Shown: positions 7,416 through 15,086, counted from the first letter of the stretch. The stretch is DNA of 19,997 nt from JBAPRR01 sp049281195 (GCA_049281195.1 JBAPRR010000410.1:1-19997); one strand, 5' to 3'. A program made the numbers and translations. Notes: a model not told the origin generated them from the sequence alone.

Positions 7416-9840
7416 TCTTCGACCCATGTCGCAGACCACAGCGCCTTTCGAGGGGTGGCTGATCGTCGACCTGTCGAGCGGGATCGCCGGCAACTACTGC
7501 ACGAAGATGCTCGCCGATGGAGGCGCTGAGATCGTCAAGGTCGAGCCCCCTGAAGGTGATCCTCTTCGCAAGTGGTCGGCATCCGGTGCGGAGATCGCGG
7601 ATCACGACAACGGCGCTCTGTTCGAGTTCCTGGGCGCCTCGAAGAAAAGTGTGGTCGTAGATCCTGAGTGCGGTGGAGCTTTAACAGACCTGAGCTCTCT
7701 TCTGGACTCGGCTGATGCCGTCGTCTGGTCGTCCGAGTCGAGGCTGGCGCGTCTGGACCATCTACGCCCGGGCGCAATGGCTACCGACCATCCACATCTC
7801 ATCGTGACGTCGATCACGCCATTCGGACTCGCCGGTAGCTGGTCCGATCGTCATGCGACCGAGCTCACGCTGCAGGCATGGTCCGGAGGCGTCATCGGGT
7901 TGGGTCGTGGGGACCCTGATCAGGCGCCGGTCTTTGTCGGGGGCGAGGTGGGGGCTTGGCTGGCGGGTGCATTTGCGGCCGTAGGAACGATGATCTCGCG
8001 ATGGGGAACCGACGGTACCGGAGAGGTCGTTGACGTTTCGATCCTCGAAGTGCTTGCGATGTGCCTCACGTACTACCCGGTCACGTACTTCGACATGCTC
8101 GGGAGGCCCTTCCGGAGCCGCCGGACGATAGTCACTCCGGGAGTAGCGATGGCGTCGGACGGCATGGTGGCCGTTGGTGTCGGCACCGGTCAGCACTGGC
8201 TGGACTTCGCCCTTATGGTCGGCCATCCGGAATGGATTGAGGACAAGTCTCTCTTTAGAGAGCGCGCACATCTGCGGCCTGCAATCGACGAATGGTTCGC
8301 CGCTCATACAGTCGCCGAGATCCGTGAGCTCGCCGGTGCTTTTCGTTTGCCGAACGCGCTTATAGCCAACGGGCAGAACCTGCCCGACTTCGACCAGTTC
8401 ATAGAACGGGGGACGTTCGCACCGAGCTCCAACGGCCGATTTCTTCAGCCCGTGACTCCGTATCGCATGAACCCGACCAAGTTGCCCGCACCCGGTCCGG
8501 CTCCATCGCTCGGCGAGGACACGGGCTACCGGCCCTCACGCCGACCGGCCGCCCGCGCCGGTCCAAAGCTAGGGAAGAGAAGAGAGAAGCGGCCTTTCGA
8601 CGGGCTACGCGTGCTCGACATGACTGCGTTTTGGGCCGGCCCTTCGTGTACCCACATCCTGGCCATGCTCGGGGCCGAGGTAGTCCATCTCGAATCGGCC
8701 GGCCGGTTGGACGGCACCCGGATGCTCGGCGCGCCGTTCAGCGTGGATCAGTGGTGGGAGCGATCTCCGATCTTTTCTGGGTTGAACACGAACAAGAAGA
8801 GCTTGACCCTTGACATCCAGTCTGAACGGGGGATGGAGCTGTTGCGCCGGTTCATCTCGACGGCAGACGTGATCGTCGAGAATTTCACCCCTCGTGTTTT
8901 CGATCAGGCGGGGCTGACCTTCGAGTTCTTGAAGTCGATCCGCAAGGACATAATTCTGATCCGGATGCCCGGGTTCGGTCTTGACGGACCGTGGAGGGAT
9001 CACGCCGCGTTCGCCTACACCATCGAGGACGCGTCAGGTCTGACCTGGATGACCGGTTATCCCGACGACAACCCTCTTGAGCCGTACTGCATCGGGGATC
9101 CCAACGCCGGGATCCACGCACTTGCCGGTCTGATGATGGCTCTCGAGCATCGGCGGCGGACCGGAGAAGGCGTTGTCGTCGAGGCGGCCATGATCGATGC
9201 CGCACTCAACATCACTTCGGAGCAGGTGATCGAGTACTCGGCATATGGATCACTGTTGAACAGGGCCGGAAACAGTGGCCCTCGAGCTGCGCCGCAGAAC
9301 CTCTATCTGGCTCAGGATTCCGATGAGCGGGGAGGCCGGGATTGCTGGGTCGCTATCGCCATTGCCACTGATGCACAGTGGGAATCCCTGAGGGTCGCTC
9401 TTGGATATCCGGAATGGATGAACGACCCGTCATTGTCCTCGGCAGCAGGTCGAAGAGAAGGTCACGGTCTGATCGACGAGCACTTGACTATTTGGTGCGG
9501 TCAACGTGATGCCGACCAGATCGTCGAGACGCTGTGGCCCGGCGTTCCCGTGGCCAGGGTGATGCTGCCTCATCTGCAAGGCGATCTTGTGCAATTGCGA
9601 GAGCGGGGATTTTTCGAATCGGTCGAGCATCCCGTGGCGGGCACTGCGCGCCACAGCACGCTTCCCATCAGGTTCTCGAGAGGACCGGAGCGTGTGCATC
9701 TTCGTCATGCACCGCTGCTCGGCGAGCACAACCTCGAGCTGCTGACGGGTTTGGGATTGACGGAGGCGGAGGTCAAGCAGCTCGAAACGGATCGGGTGAT
9801 CGGACGTGCGCCGGCCGGGCATGACACGTCAGCAGCATGA
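7399..9840 (+). CDS. Tandem-domain CaiB/BaiF family (class III) CoA-transferase
   Basis: An 813-residue protein made of two complete class III CoA-transferase domains joined head to tail. Domain 1 (about 17-375) starts FEGWLIVDLSSGIAG and has ADGGAEIVKVEPPEGDP. Domain 2 (about 399-813) starts FDGLRVLDMTAFWAG and has AMLGAEVVHLES, and ends with the APLLGEHN motif. A basic, Arg/Lys-rich linker lies at about 376-398. Domain 2 keeps the catalytic Asp context AMIDAALN (D600, equivalent to Asp169 of formyl-CoA transferase). Domain 1 has SILEVLAM, with Glu217 at that position. Single-domain members are about 400 residues and dimerise as interlocked rings, so this fusion may supply both subunits. The GTG at 7399 overlaps the crotonase end by 17 bp. 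An in-frame ATG at 7426 is equally possible, and neither has a clear ribosome-binding site. It likely activates the pathway acid to its CoA ester. Confidence 0.92.
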   Translation: MTTPIDLRPMSQTTAPFEGWLIVDLSSGIAGNYCTKMLADGGAEIVKVEPPEGDPLRKWSASGAEIADHDNGALFEFLGASKKSVVVDPECGGALTDLSSLLDSADAVVWSSESRLARLDHLRPGAMATDHPHLIVTSITPFGLAGSWSDRHATELTLQAWSGGVIGLGRGDPDQAPVFVGGEVGAWLAGAFAAVGTMISRWGTDGTGEVVDVSILEVLAMCLTYYPVTYFDMLGRPFRSRRTIVTPGVAMASDGMVAVGVGTGQHWLDFALMVGHPEWIEDKSLFRERAHLRPAIDEWFAAHTVAEIRELAGAFRLPNALIANGQNLPDFDQFIERGTFAPSSNGRFLQPVTPYRMNPTKLPAPGPAPSLGEDTGYRPSRRPAARAGPKLGKRREKRPFDGLRVLDMTAFWAGPSCTHILAMLGAEVVHLESAGRLDGTRMLGAPFSVDQWWERSPIFSGLNTNKKSLTLDIQSERGMELLRRFISTADVIVENFTPRVFDQAGLTFEFLKSIRKDIILIRMPGFGLDGPWRDHAAFAYTIEDASGLTWMTGYPDDNPLEPYCIGDPNAGIHALAGLMMALEHRRRTGEGVVVEAAMIDAALNITSEQVIEYSAYGSLLNRAGNSGPRAAPQNLYLAQDSDERGGRDCWVAIAIATDAQWESLRVALGYPEWMNDPSLSSAAGRREGHGLIDEHLTIWCGQRDADQIVETLWPGVPVARVMLPHLQGDLVQLRERGFFESVEHPVAGTARHSTLPIRFSRGPERVHLRHAPLLGEHNLELLTGLGLTEAEVKQLETDRVIGRAPAGHDTSAA

Positions 9841-9891
9841 TGTTCAGAGAATCGACGAGGCGCAGACGTCAGTGGAGGAGATGACAACAGA

Positions 9892-11526
9892 ATGTCCCTG
9901 ACGGTTCAACTCGGAAGCGCTGACGTGATCGTCATAGGCAGTGGCGCCGCGGCTCTGGCTGCAGCCCTGTCTGCTCACGATGCCGGTTCGAAGGTGGCGG
10001 TGATCGAACGCTCCGAGTCTGTCGGTGGGACCACGGCAGTGTCCGGAGGTGGCGTGTGGATGCCCGGCAACCACATCTCTGGTGCAGAGGACTCGCGCGA
10101 AGAAGCCCTTGCGTACATGAGGAAGCTGGCCAAGGGTCGAGCTTCGGAAGACCACCTGGTGCGGTACGTCGACACCGGTCCATCGATAATCTCGGGACTC
10201 GAACAACGAAGCGGAGTTCGGTTCAACCCGATCCCGTGGCCCGACTACCACCCCGAGATCGAGGGAGCACGGTCGTCAGGGCGCATGATCGAGCCGGCGG
10301 TTACCGACGCCCGCCCTCTCGGTGAGTGGGCAAAACGGCTGCGTAGGGCACCTGTCCTCGGCCTACCGATGACGCTCAGAGAATCAACCGTCGACTGGAC
10401 GCCTTCATACACACCGAAGAGATACGACCACGCGGAGATCACCAGGCGAGTTGAAGCGGGTCAGGTTGCCTGTGGGCAGGCGCTGGTGGCAGGTCTTCTG
10501 GCGGGTTGCCTGGCACGCGGGATCGAGCCCGTACTGGGGTCGAGGGCGGTCGAGATCGTCATGAGTGACGGGAAGGTGTCGGGCCTCGTGATCGAGAGCG
10601 ATGGGAGTCGGACCCACGCGAGCACTGACGCGGTGGTCCTGGCATCCGGGGGATATGAATGGAACCCCGAGCTCTGCTCGCGTTTTCTGCCCGGTCCTCT
10701 CACGCATCCGACCAGCCCGCCGACGAACGAGGGAGATGCGCTCGTCATGGCGATGGAGGTCGGTGCCGATCTGGCGAACATGAACGAGGCCTGGTGGTAC
10801 CCGACTGCCGCGGTGCCCGGTGAGCGATACGAAGGTAGGCAGCTCGCAAGATTCGTCGCCGTCGAACGCACGGCACCTCATTCGATAATGGTCGACCGCT
10901 TCGGGCAACGATTCGTCAACGAGGCGGCGAACTACAACGACATGCAGAAGGCTTCTTTCGGACTCGATGCCAACGATGCAAGTCCCCGTCATCTGCCGTG
11001 CTGGCTTGTATTCGATCATCAATTCCGGTCCCGCTATCCGGTGGTCACTACCAGACCGAAAGATCCGGATCCGGACTGGCTGATCGTGGGGGAGACGATC
11101 GACAAGCTCGCAATGCGGATGGGAGTCGATCCGCTCCGTCTCAGCGAGACGGTGGCGAGATGGAATGGATATGTCTCGGCCGGACGCGATCGCGACTTTC
11201 ACCGCGGCGAGAGCGCGTATGACCGGTTCCATGGTGACCACGACGCGCCCCATCCGAACCTTGGTTCGCTCGTGCGCGCGCCGTTTTACGCATTCGCGGT
11301 ATACCCGGGAGCTGTCGGCACGAATGGCGGTGCAAGGATCGACGATAGAGGCCGAATCCAACACGTGCGCGACCGTCCCATCCCGGGACTGTATGGAGCG
11401 GGTAATGCGGTCGCCAGTCCGGGGGGACCCGCGTATTTCGGTGGCGGGACGACTATCGGGATGGCGCTGGTGTGGGGCCACATCGCCGGTGCGGACGCAG
11501 CGTCGTATGTCCAGAGCTCAGGCTAG
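9892..11526 (+). CDS. FAD-dependent dehydrogenase, 3-ketosteroid delta1-dehydrogenase/fumarate reductase flavoprotein family
   Basis: A 544-residue flavoprotein. The dinucleotide-binding motif VIVIGSGAAALAAA (12-25) is followed by the ribose-binding Glu in VIERSESVGGTTAVSGGGVW (E39). The C-terminal flavin-contact block contains APFYAFAVYPGAVGTNGGARID (463-484) and GLYGAGNAVASPGGPAYFGG (499-518), closing with TIGMALVWG. Length and motif order match the KstD / fumarate-reductase flavoprotein group, whose members desaturate ketosteroids or related cyclic ketones. The PFYA and PGxxGTxGG blocks resemble the KstD active-site region. A GGAGGAG site 11 nt upstream supports the ATG. It is the last gene of the plus-strand operon, 51 bp after the CoA-transferase. 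Delta1-dehydrogenation of a 3-keto ring is the best guess, but family members vary widely in substrate. Confidence 0.9.
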   Translation: MSLTVQLGSADVIVIGSGAAALAAALSAHDAGSKVAVIERSESVGGTTAVSGGGVWMPGNHISGAEDSREEALAYMRKLAKGRASEDHLVRYVDTGPSIISGLEQRSGVRFNPIPWPDYHPEIEGARSSGRMIEPAVTDARPLGEWAKRLRRAPVLGLPMTLRESTVDWTPSYTPKRYDHAEITRRVEAGQVACGQALVAGLLAGCLARGIEPVLGSRAVEIVMSDGKVSGLVIESDGSRTHASTDAVVLASGGYEWNPELCSRFLPGPLTHPTSPPTNEGDALVMAMEVGADLANMNEAWWYPTAAVPGERYEGRQLARFVAVERTAPHSIMVDRFGQRFVNEAANYNDMQKASFGLDANDASPRHLPCWLVFDHQFRSRYPVVTTRPKDPDPDWLIVGETIDKLAMRMGVDPLRLSETVARWNGYVSAGRDRDFHRGESAYDRFHGDHDAPHPNLGSLVRAPFYAFAVYPGAVGTNGGARIDDRGRIQHVRDRPIPGLYGAGNAVASPGGPAYFGGGTTIGMALVWGHIAGADAASYVQSSG

Positions 11527-12026
11527 CGAACCGTCGAGCCGAGGGCTTCCCACTCCTGGCGGTGCGTGCGGGCGATATCGGCCAGCTGGGTCCAGCGCTC
11601 GGGACTCTCGGTCACGTGAATCCCGAAGCTGCTCTCCGCCCGGAATTCGAGAACCTCTACCCCTTCGGGACCGGCGCTGTACGCATAAGGAGCACTCGCC
11701 GGCACAAAGAATCCGTCACCTGCTTTGACGGTCTGACTGCCGAGGTGTGCTTCGCCTGCAACGACGTAATAGAGACAGTCCACGTCGTGAGAATGCCGCG
11801 GCAACGCGTAATAGGGCGCGTACCAGAGCCGGATCAAGCTCATTCCGCCCTGATCGGGATCTCCGAACAGCACCTTGTTGAGGTAGCCGGATGGTGATCC
11901 GACCTCTTTGAGCACTGCGCGCTCGGGCATCGGATCCATCACCGGAGCACTCATCAACTTGGTGTCGGCGAGGTCCGTCGCGTCTTCACGGCGGAAGATC
12001 CGGAGCCCTCGGGATCGAAAAGCCAA
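11523..12026 (-). CDS. Cupin-domain protein; 5' end uncertain
   Basis: A small cupin. The secure part starts at an ATG at 11954 and reads MSAPVMDPMPERAVLKEVG. The single beta-barrel is visible in PRHSHDVDCLYYVVAGEAHLG and AGDGFFVPASAPYAYSAGP. The HxH pair of cupin motif 1 is present, but the following Glu is missing and the His of motif 2 is a Tyr (ASAPYAY), so metal binding may be incomplete. Codons between 11954 and about 12008 have strongly coding-like third positions (16 of 18 G/C). Translation therefore starts further upstream, for example at a TTG at 12026 behind AGGGGGA, or via a frameshift (see the feature at 12008-12066). It converges with the FAD dehydrogenase: the two stop codons share the bases CTAG at 11523-11526. 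Role unknown; it may be a small-molecule-binding or isomerase-type cupin of the island. Confidence 0.78.
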   Translation of the reverse strand: MAFRSRGLRIFRREDATDLADTKLMSAPVMDPMPERAVLKEVGSPSGYLNKVLFGDPDQGGMSLIRLWYAPYYALPRHSHDVDCLYYVVAGEAHLGSQTVKAGDGFFVPASAPYAYSAGPEGVEVLEFRAESSFGIHVTESPERWTQLADIARTHRQEWEALGSTVR

Positions 12027-12066
12027 GTCTGTCCCCCTTTTTGATCGATGCTGAAGTCCGACCTCA
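12008..12066 (-). other. Candidate frameshifted N-terminus of the cupin gene
   Basis: A different frame from an ATG at 12066 reads MRSDFSIDQKGGQTWLFDPE, then Gly. At about 12008 its coding character ends, while the cupin frame continues with LRIFRREDATDLADTKLM. Third-position G/C is about 14 of 21 in this frame before 12008, versus 8 of 19 in the cupin frame over the same bases; the pattern reverses after 12008. One inserted or two deleted bases in the GAGGG run would join the two parts into one protein. This may be a real lesion, an assembly error, or chance. Confidence 0.4.
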
Positions 12067-12080
12067 TCGAACCGGTGGTT

Positions 12081-12099
12081 GTTTTGATGCCAAAATACC
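12081..12099. promoter_or_regulatory. Shared 19-bp palindromic motif, copy 1 (cupin/SDR divergent region)
   Basis: In minus-strand sense the site reads GGTATTTTGGCATCAAAAC. The centre is the inverted repeat TTTTG-4 bp-CAAAA (12082-12095 on the plus strand). It lies between the divergent cupin and SDR genes, and is 16/19 identical to the site at 14223-14241 upstream of the P450. Two near-identical palindromes in separate promoters make a common operator likely. No family-specific regulator is recognised. Confidence 0.7.
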
Positions 12100-12123
12100 A
12101 GGGGTGGTTGGTCGAGACGGGCG

Positions 12124-12921
12124 GTGAACGATTTGGGTGAACAGCTGGCGGACAAGGTGGCCATCGTGACCGGGGGAGCCGGCGGCATCGGTCGTGCGAC
12201 GGTGGAGCGATTTGTCGCTGAAGGCGCGAAAGTTGTTGTCGCCGACATCGACGCAGAAGCAGGACAAGCACTGACAGCGGGGCTTGGAAAAGTGTCTTCT
12301 TTCAAGCGTACCGACGTTTCTGATCCGGACCAGGTTCAGGCTCTCGTCGACCATACGGTCGAAACGTTCGGCCGCATCGACGTGGTGTTCAACAACGCCG
12401 GGGTCGCCGGGCAGATGACCCGATTTCTGCACGACGACCTGAGTGATTTCGAGCGGATCATGAAAATCAACGTTCTGGGAGTCATGTTGGGCTGCCAGCG
12501 TGCGGCTCGGGAGATGAAGAAAACCGGCGGGGGATCCATCATCAACTGCGCATCCATAGCTGGGATCAATGCCGGTGCCGGGCTCATCACTTACCGCGCC
12601 GCCAAGGCGGCGGTCATTCACCTGACCCGCTCGGTGGCCGTCGATCTGGCGCCGTACCGGATTCGAGTCAACTGCATCGCGCCGGGCAACATTCAAACCG
12701 GGATGACCTCTTACGACATGAACTCGGTCACCAAGTTCACGCAGCCTTTGCCGCGCCAAGGTCAAGTCGAGGATGTCGCTGACGCCGTGTTGTACCTGGC
12801 GAGCGACCGATCCGCCCAATTGACCGGCGTTCTTCTGCCGATCGACGGTGGGACCACGGCCGGACCGCCGGTCGGCCAGCTCAAATTCCTGACGTCCGCA
12901 CCGCTGTCGAACAACGGATGA
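12124..12921 (+). CDS. Classical short-chain dehydrogenase/reductase
   Basis: A 265-residue classical SDR. It has the cofactor motif TGGAGGIG (16-23), VVADID, whose Asp favours NAD(H), NNAG in DVVFNNAGVAG, a catalytic Ser in IINCASIAG, and YRAAK (YxxxK). It also has the IRVNCIAPGNIQTGM segment and a C-terminal LTGVLLPIDGGTT. All catalytic residues are present. The proposed GTG start at 12124 gives MNDLGEQLADK; there is no strong ribosome-binding site, and a TTG three codons downstream is an alternative. The gene diverges from the cupin across the shared 19-bp palindrome and converges with the P450, leaving only 6 bp between the two coding ends. It would interconvert a secondary alcohol and a ketone. 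It differs from the SDR at 977-1765 in spacing and motifs, so the two probably act at different steps. Confidence 0.92.
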   Translation: MNDLGEQLADKVAIVTGGAGGIGRATVERFVAEGAKVVVADIDAEAGQALTAGLGKVSSFKRTDVSDPDQVQALVDHTVETFGRIDVVFNNAGVAGQMTRFLHDDLSDFERIMKINVLGVMLGCQRAAREMKKTGGGSIINCASIAGINAGAGLITYRAAKAAVIHLTRSVAVDLAPYRIRVNCIAPGNIQTGMTSYDMNSVTKFTQPLPRQGQVEDVADAVLYLASDRSAQLTGVLLPIDGGTTAGPPVGQLKFLTSAPLSNNG

Positions 12922-12927
12922 GGTAGA

Positions 12928-14172
12928 TCACGCCGTAACGAGGTCGACGTTCAAGCTCGTAAGTCCCCGAAGGAAATATGTCGGCAGATACTGGTAGTGA
13001 CGATTTCCTGACGCTCCATGGTGCTCTTCGGAAATGTTGATGTCGGCCGTCTGATCGAGAATACGGTTGATCGTGACCCGACCTTCTGCCCGAGCAAGGT
13101 GAGCGCCGGCACAGTGGTGGACGCCGTGTCCGAACGCGATGTGGTAGCGGGCGTTCGAGCGCTCGATGTCAAACTCTGCCGGATCGGGAAAGGTACGAGG
13201 ATCGCGGTTGGCGGCGCCCGGTAACAGCATCACCGTGCTTCCCGGTGGGATCTCCACACCGCCCACCGTCACCTTGGTCCTGGCCATCCGGAACTGGGCT
13301 CGCAGGGGACTTTCGAACCGGAGCGTCTCTTCGATGAAGTTGGGAATGCGGGTCCGGTCTTTACGAAGCTCCAACTGGATCTCGGGATGTTCGGCGATGG
13401 TCCTGAGGGCGAAGGACAGCAGGCGTACGGTCGTTTCCTGTCCGCCGGCGAAGAGATTGGCGGCGAGCAGCGCCACGTCTTTGACGTCCGGAGTCGACCC
13501 GTCAGGGAACGTTGCTGTTGCCATCTCGGTCATGATGTCGTCGCATGGAGATTGGCGGCGGTCCTCGATGTAAGAGGTGAACTGGTCGTAGAGAAATTCG
13601 AGTGGCTTGTGCGACATCTCCCCTGCCACGTGGGTGAGCCGTTCTCTGAATATCCCATGGTCGGATTCAGGCACACCTTCCAGGTCGGCGATCACGAGAA
13701 GAGTGAACGGAGCGGCGTACTCGGCGATGAATTCGGTCGTGCCTCTGTCGAGGAATGCGTCCATCAGGCGGTCGCCGGTCCTCAGCATGAACTCTTCGTT
13801 CTCGCGCAGTCGTTGCGGAGTGAGCAGCCGCATCAACAGCCGCCGGTGCTCAGTGTGGCGTGGAGGGTCGAACGAGGGAAGCTGATCGCTGAACGGCATC
13901 TCGTCGCGGCATTTCTCGATGACGTCGCTGACGTCGTCACCTTGCAGGGGAAGCGAGAACTTCTTGAAGGGACCGCCCACCGCGTTGCACGACGAGAATC
14001 GGACTGCGTCGTTGTACACCGCTAGAGCTTCTTCGTAGCCGGTGACCATGTATACGCCGAAATGAGGCTCCTGCCACACGGGCGACAGTCCGCGCAGCGC
14101 GTCGTAGTACGCGAAAGGGTCGTCTTGAACGGCCCTGTCGGTGAAGAAATTCGTTGACTCAAGATCGGTCAT
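12928..14172 (-). CDS. Cytochrome P450
   Basis: A 414-residue bacterial soluble P450 of usual length. The I-helix motif is AGGQET (242-247), with the conserved acidic/Thr pair following. The K-helix ExxR is E282-R285 (EETLR), FDPPRHTEHRRL (101-112) is the conserved C-helix lead-in, and the heme-ligand loop is FGHGVHHCAGAHLAR with Cys354. The ATG at 14172 is chosen over an ATG at 14265 because AGGAGG lies 11 nt upstream and the translation MTDLESTNFFTDRAVQDDPF is a typical P450 N-terminus. No redox partner (ferredoxin or reductase) is encoded within the window. The shared 19-bp palindrome lies 50 bp upstream of the start, suggesting co-regulation with the cupin/SDR pair. It probably hydroxylates the hydrophobic substrate of the island; subfamily and substrate are unknown. 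Confidence 0.95.
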   Translation of the reverse strand: MTDLESTNFFTDRAVQDDPFAYYDALRGLSPVWQEPHFGVYMVTGYEEALAVYNDAVRFSSCNAVGGPFKKFSLPLQGDDVSDVIEKCRDEMPFSDQLPSFDPPRHTEHRRLLMRLLTPQRLRENEEFMLRTGDRLMDAFLDRGTTEFIAEYAAPFTLLVIADLEGVPESDHGIFRERLTHVAGEMSHKPLEFLYDQFTSYIEDRRQSPCDDIMTEMATATFPDGSTPDVKDVALLAANLFAGGQETTVRLLSFALRTIAEHPEIQLELRKDRTRIPNFIEETLRFESPLRAQFRMARTKVTVGGVEIPPGSTVMLLPGAANRDPRTFPDPAEFDIERSNARYHIAFGHGVHHCAGAHLARAEGRVTINRILDQTADINISEEHHGASGNRHYQYLPTYFLRGLTSLNVDLVTA

Positions 14173-14222
14173 CGGATCCCTGGCCTCCTTCGGACGGTCG
14201 AGATAACTCGTCCGCGGCAATT

Positions 14223-14241
14223 GCTTTGATGCCAAAGTATC
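14223..14241. promoter_or_regulatory. Shared 19-bp palindromic motif, copy 2 (upstream of the P450)
   Basis: In minus-strand sense the site reads GATACTTTGGCATCAAAGC. It has a CTTTG-4 bp-CAAAG inverted repeat and differs from copy 1 at three positions only, including a matched change in both arms (T/A to C/G) that keeps the symmetry. It lies 50 bp upstream of the P450 ATG, in the correct place for an operator or activator site. Confidence 0.7.
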
Positions 14242-14402
14242 GCGCTCCTCCGGGCCGCTCACCATGGTCGCGGGCGTCCCGGCCGATGCATCCCGACGCG
14301 CTTGTCACCGGCCCCCGCATGACAGCGTGGCCGAGTCCTCGTCGGCATCGGGGAGGTGATTGTCAGGACCCGTTTCTCGAAGGTGCCGATTTGTAAATTT
14401 AG

Positions 14403-14426
14403 TTGACAGTTAACCGGATTGACAGT
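14403..14426. repeat. TTGACAGT direct repeat in the P450-DinB intergenic region
   Basis: The 389-bp gap 14173-14561 holds the P450 leader with the shared palindrome and, further on, an AT-rich patch (about 14388-14413). There TTGACAGT occurs at 14403-14410 and 14419-14426, 16 bp apart. The hexamer TTGACA could also serve as a -35 for the DinB gene, but no acceptable -10 was found. Nothing else is recognised in this gap; its short open frames do not look coding. Confidence 0.45.
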
Positions 14427-14561
14427 GTGCGGACGACCCTGGAAGGTGACGGGTGTCCAGGACTGCGCAGGGAAGGCTCGGCCCTACAACCACATAGTTA
14501 GATGGGAGTTCAGACAATCGCTCGTCGCCTCCGCCGAACTGGTGACCGCTAGGGGGTTCAC

Positions 14562-15035
14562 GTGATCTCACTCGACGACTTTTTCGTATATCTCGATGAG
14601 GCTCTCGACGACATGGTCGAGATCGTCCAGCAGTTGGGGGACGACCTGAGCAACCAGAAGCCTGACTATCCCGGATCTAATTCCCCGTACGCCATCCTCA
14701 CGCATTGCTGTGGCGTGATGGAGGACTGGGGTGGGCACTCGATCAAGGGAAGAGAAATCGAACGCGACAGGCCCGCGGAGTTCGTGGCGACAGGAAGGGT
14801 GGACGCGCTTGCGGAAAAGGTGAGGGTTGCCCGTCAGAAGCTCGAGTCCGACGTAACTGACATCCGGATGGATGAGCCACCCCGCGGAGCTGTGGATCCG
14901 CAGGACGTGGGCAGGCCCCTCAGCAGGAGTCAGGGTGGGGTCCTGTTCCACATCTACGAAGAGCTGGCACAACACCGGGGGCAGATGGAGATATGTAGGG
15001 ATGTTCTCCTCACTAATTGGGTAAAGCTCGCCTGA
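14562..15035 (+). CDS. DinB/DUF664-family protein (mycothiol-dependent enzyme superfamily)
   Basis: A 157-residue four-helix-bundle protein of the DinB superfamily. The metal-binding His triad is visible as H48 (ILTHCCGVMEDWGG), H130 and H138 (LFHIYEELAQHRGQME), in the spacing of the DUF664/DinB_2 group. The family includes mycothiol-, bacillithiol- and glutathione-dependent S-transferases as well as many uncharacterised actinobacterial members. A mycothiol link here is family knowledge, not seen directly. The GTG at 14562 is supported by AGGGGG 5 nt upstream. It stands alone, 156 bp before the phosphoesterase gene. It might act in thiol-dependent detoxification alongside the oxidative island, but no operon link exists. 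Confidence 0.85.
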   Translation: MISLDDFFVYLDEALDDMVEIVQQLGDDLSNQKPDYPGSNSPYAILTHCCGVMEDWGGHSIKGREIERDRPAEFVATGRVDALAEKVRVARQKLESDVTDIRMDEPPRGAVDPQDVGRPLSRSQGGVLFHIYEELAQHRGQMEICRDVLLTNWVKLA

Positions 15036-15086
15036 TCGTTTTCGACCAGAGCGACCGCGACGGCGGGTATCGAAAAGGCGGGATCC

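Noticed and set aside
10405..11481. Open frame of about 358 codons on the minus strand opposite the FAD dehydrogenase
   Set aside because: No recognisable motif and Arg/His/Pro-rich composition; the plus-strand flavoprotein explains the region.
12027..12305. Upstream extension of the cupin frame to 12305
   Set aside because: It runs antisense through the SDR start and cofactor motif, and its codon use before 12008 is not coding-like.
14154..14396. Short plus-strand open frame in the P450-DinB gap
   Set aside because: No ribosome-binding site, no motif, and it overlaps the P450 5' end and its operator.
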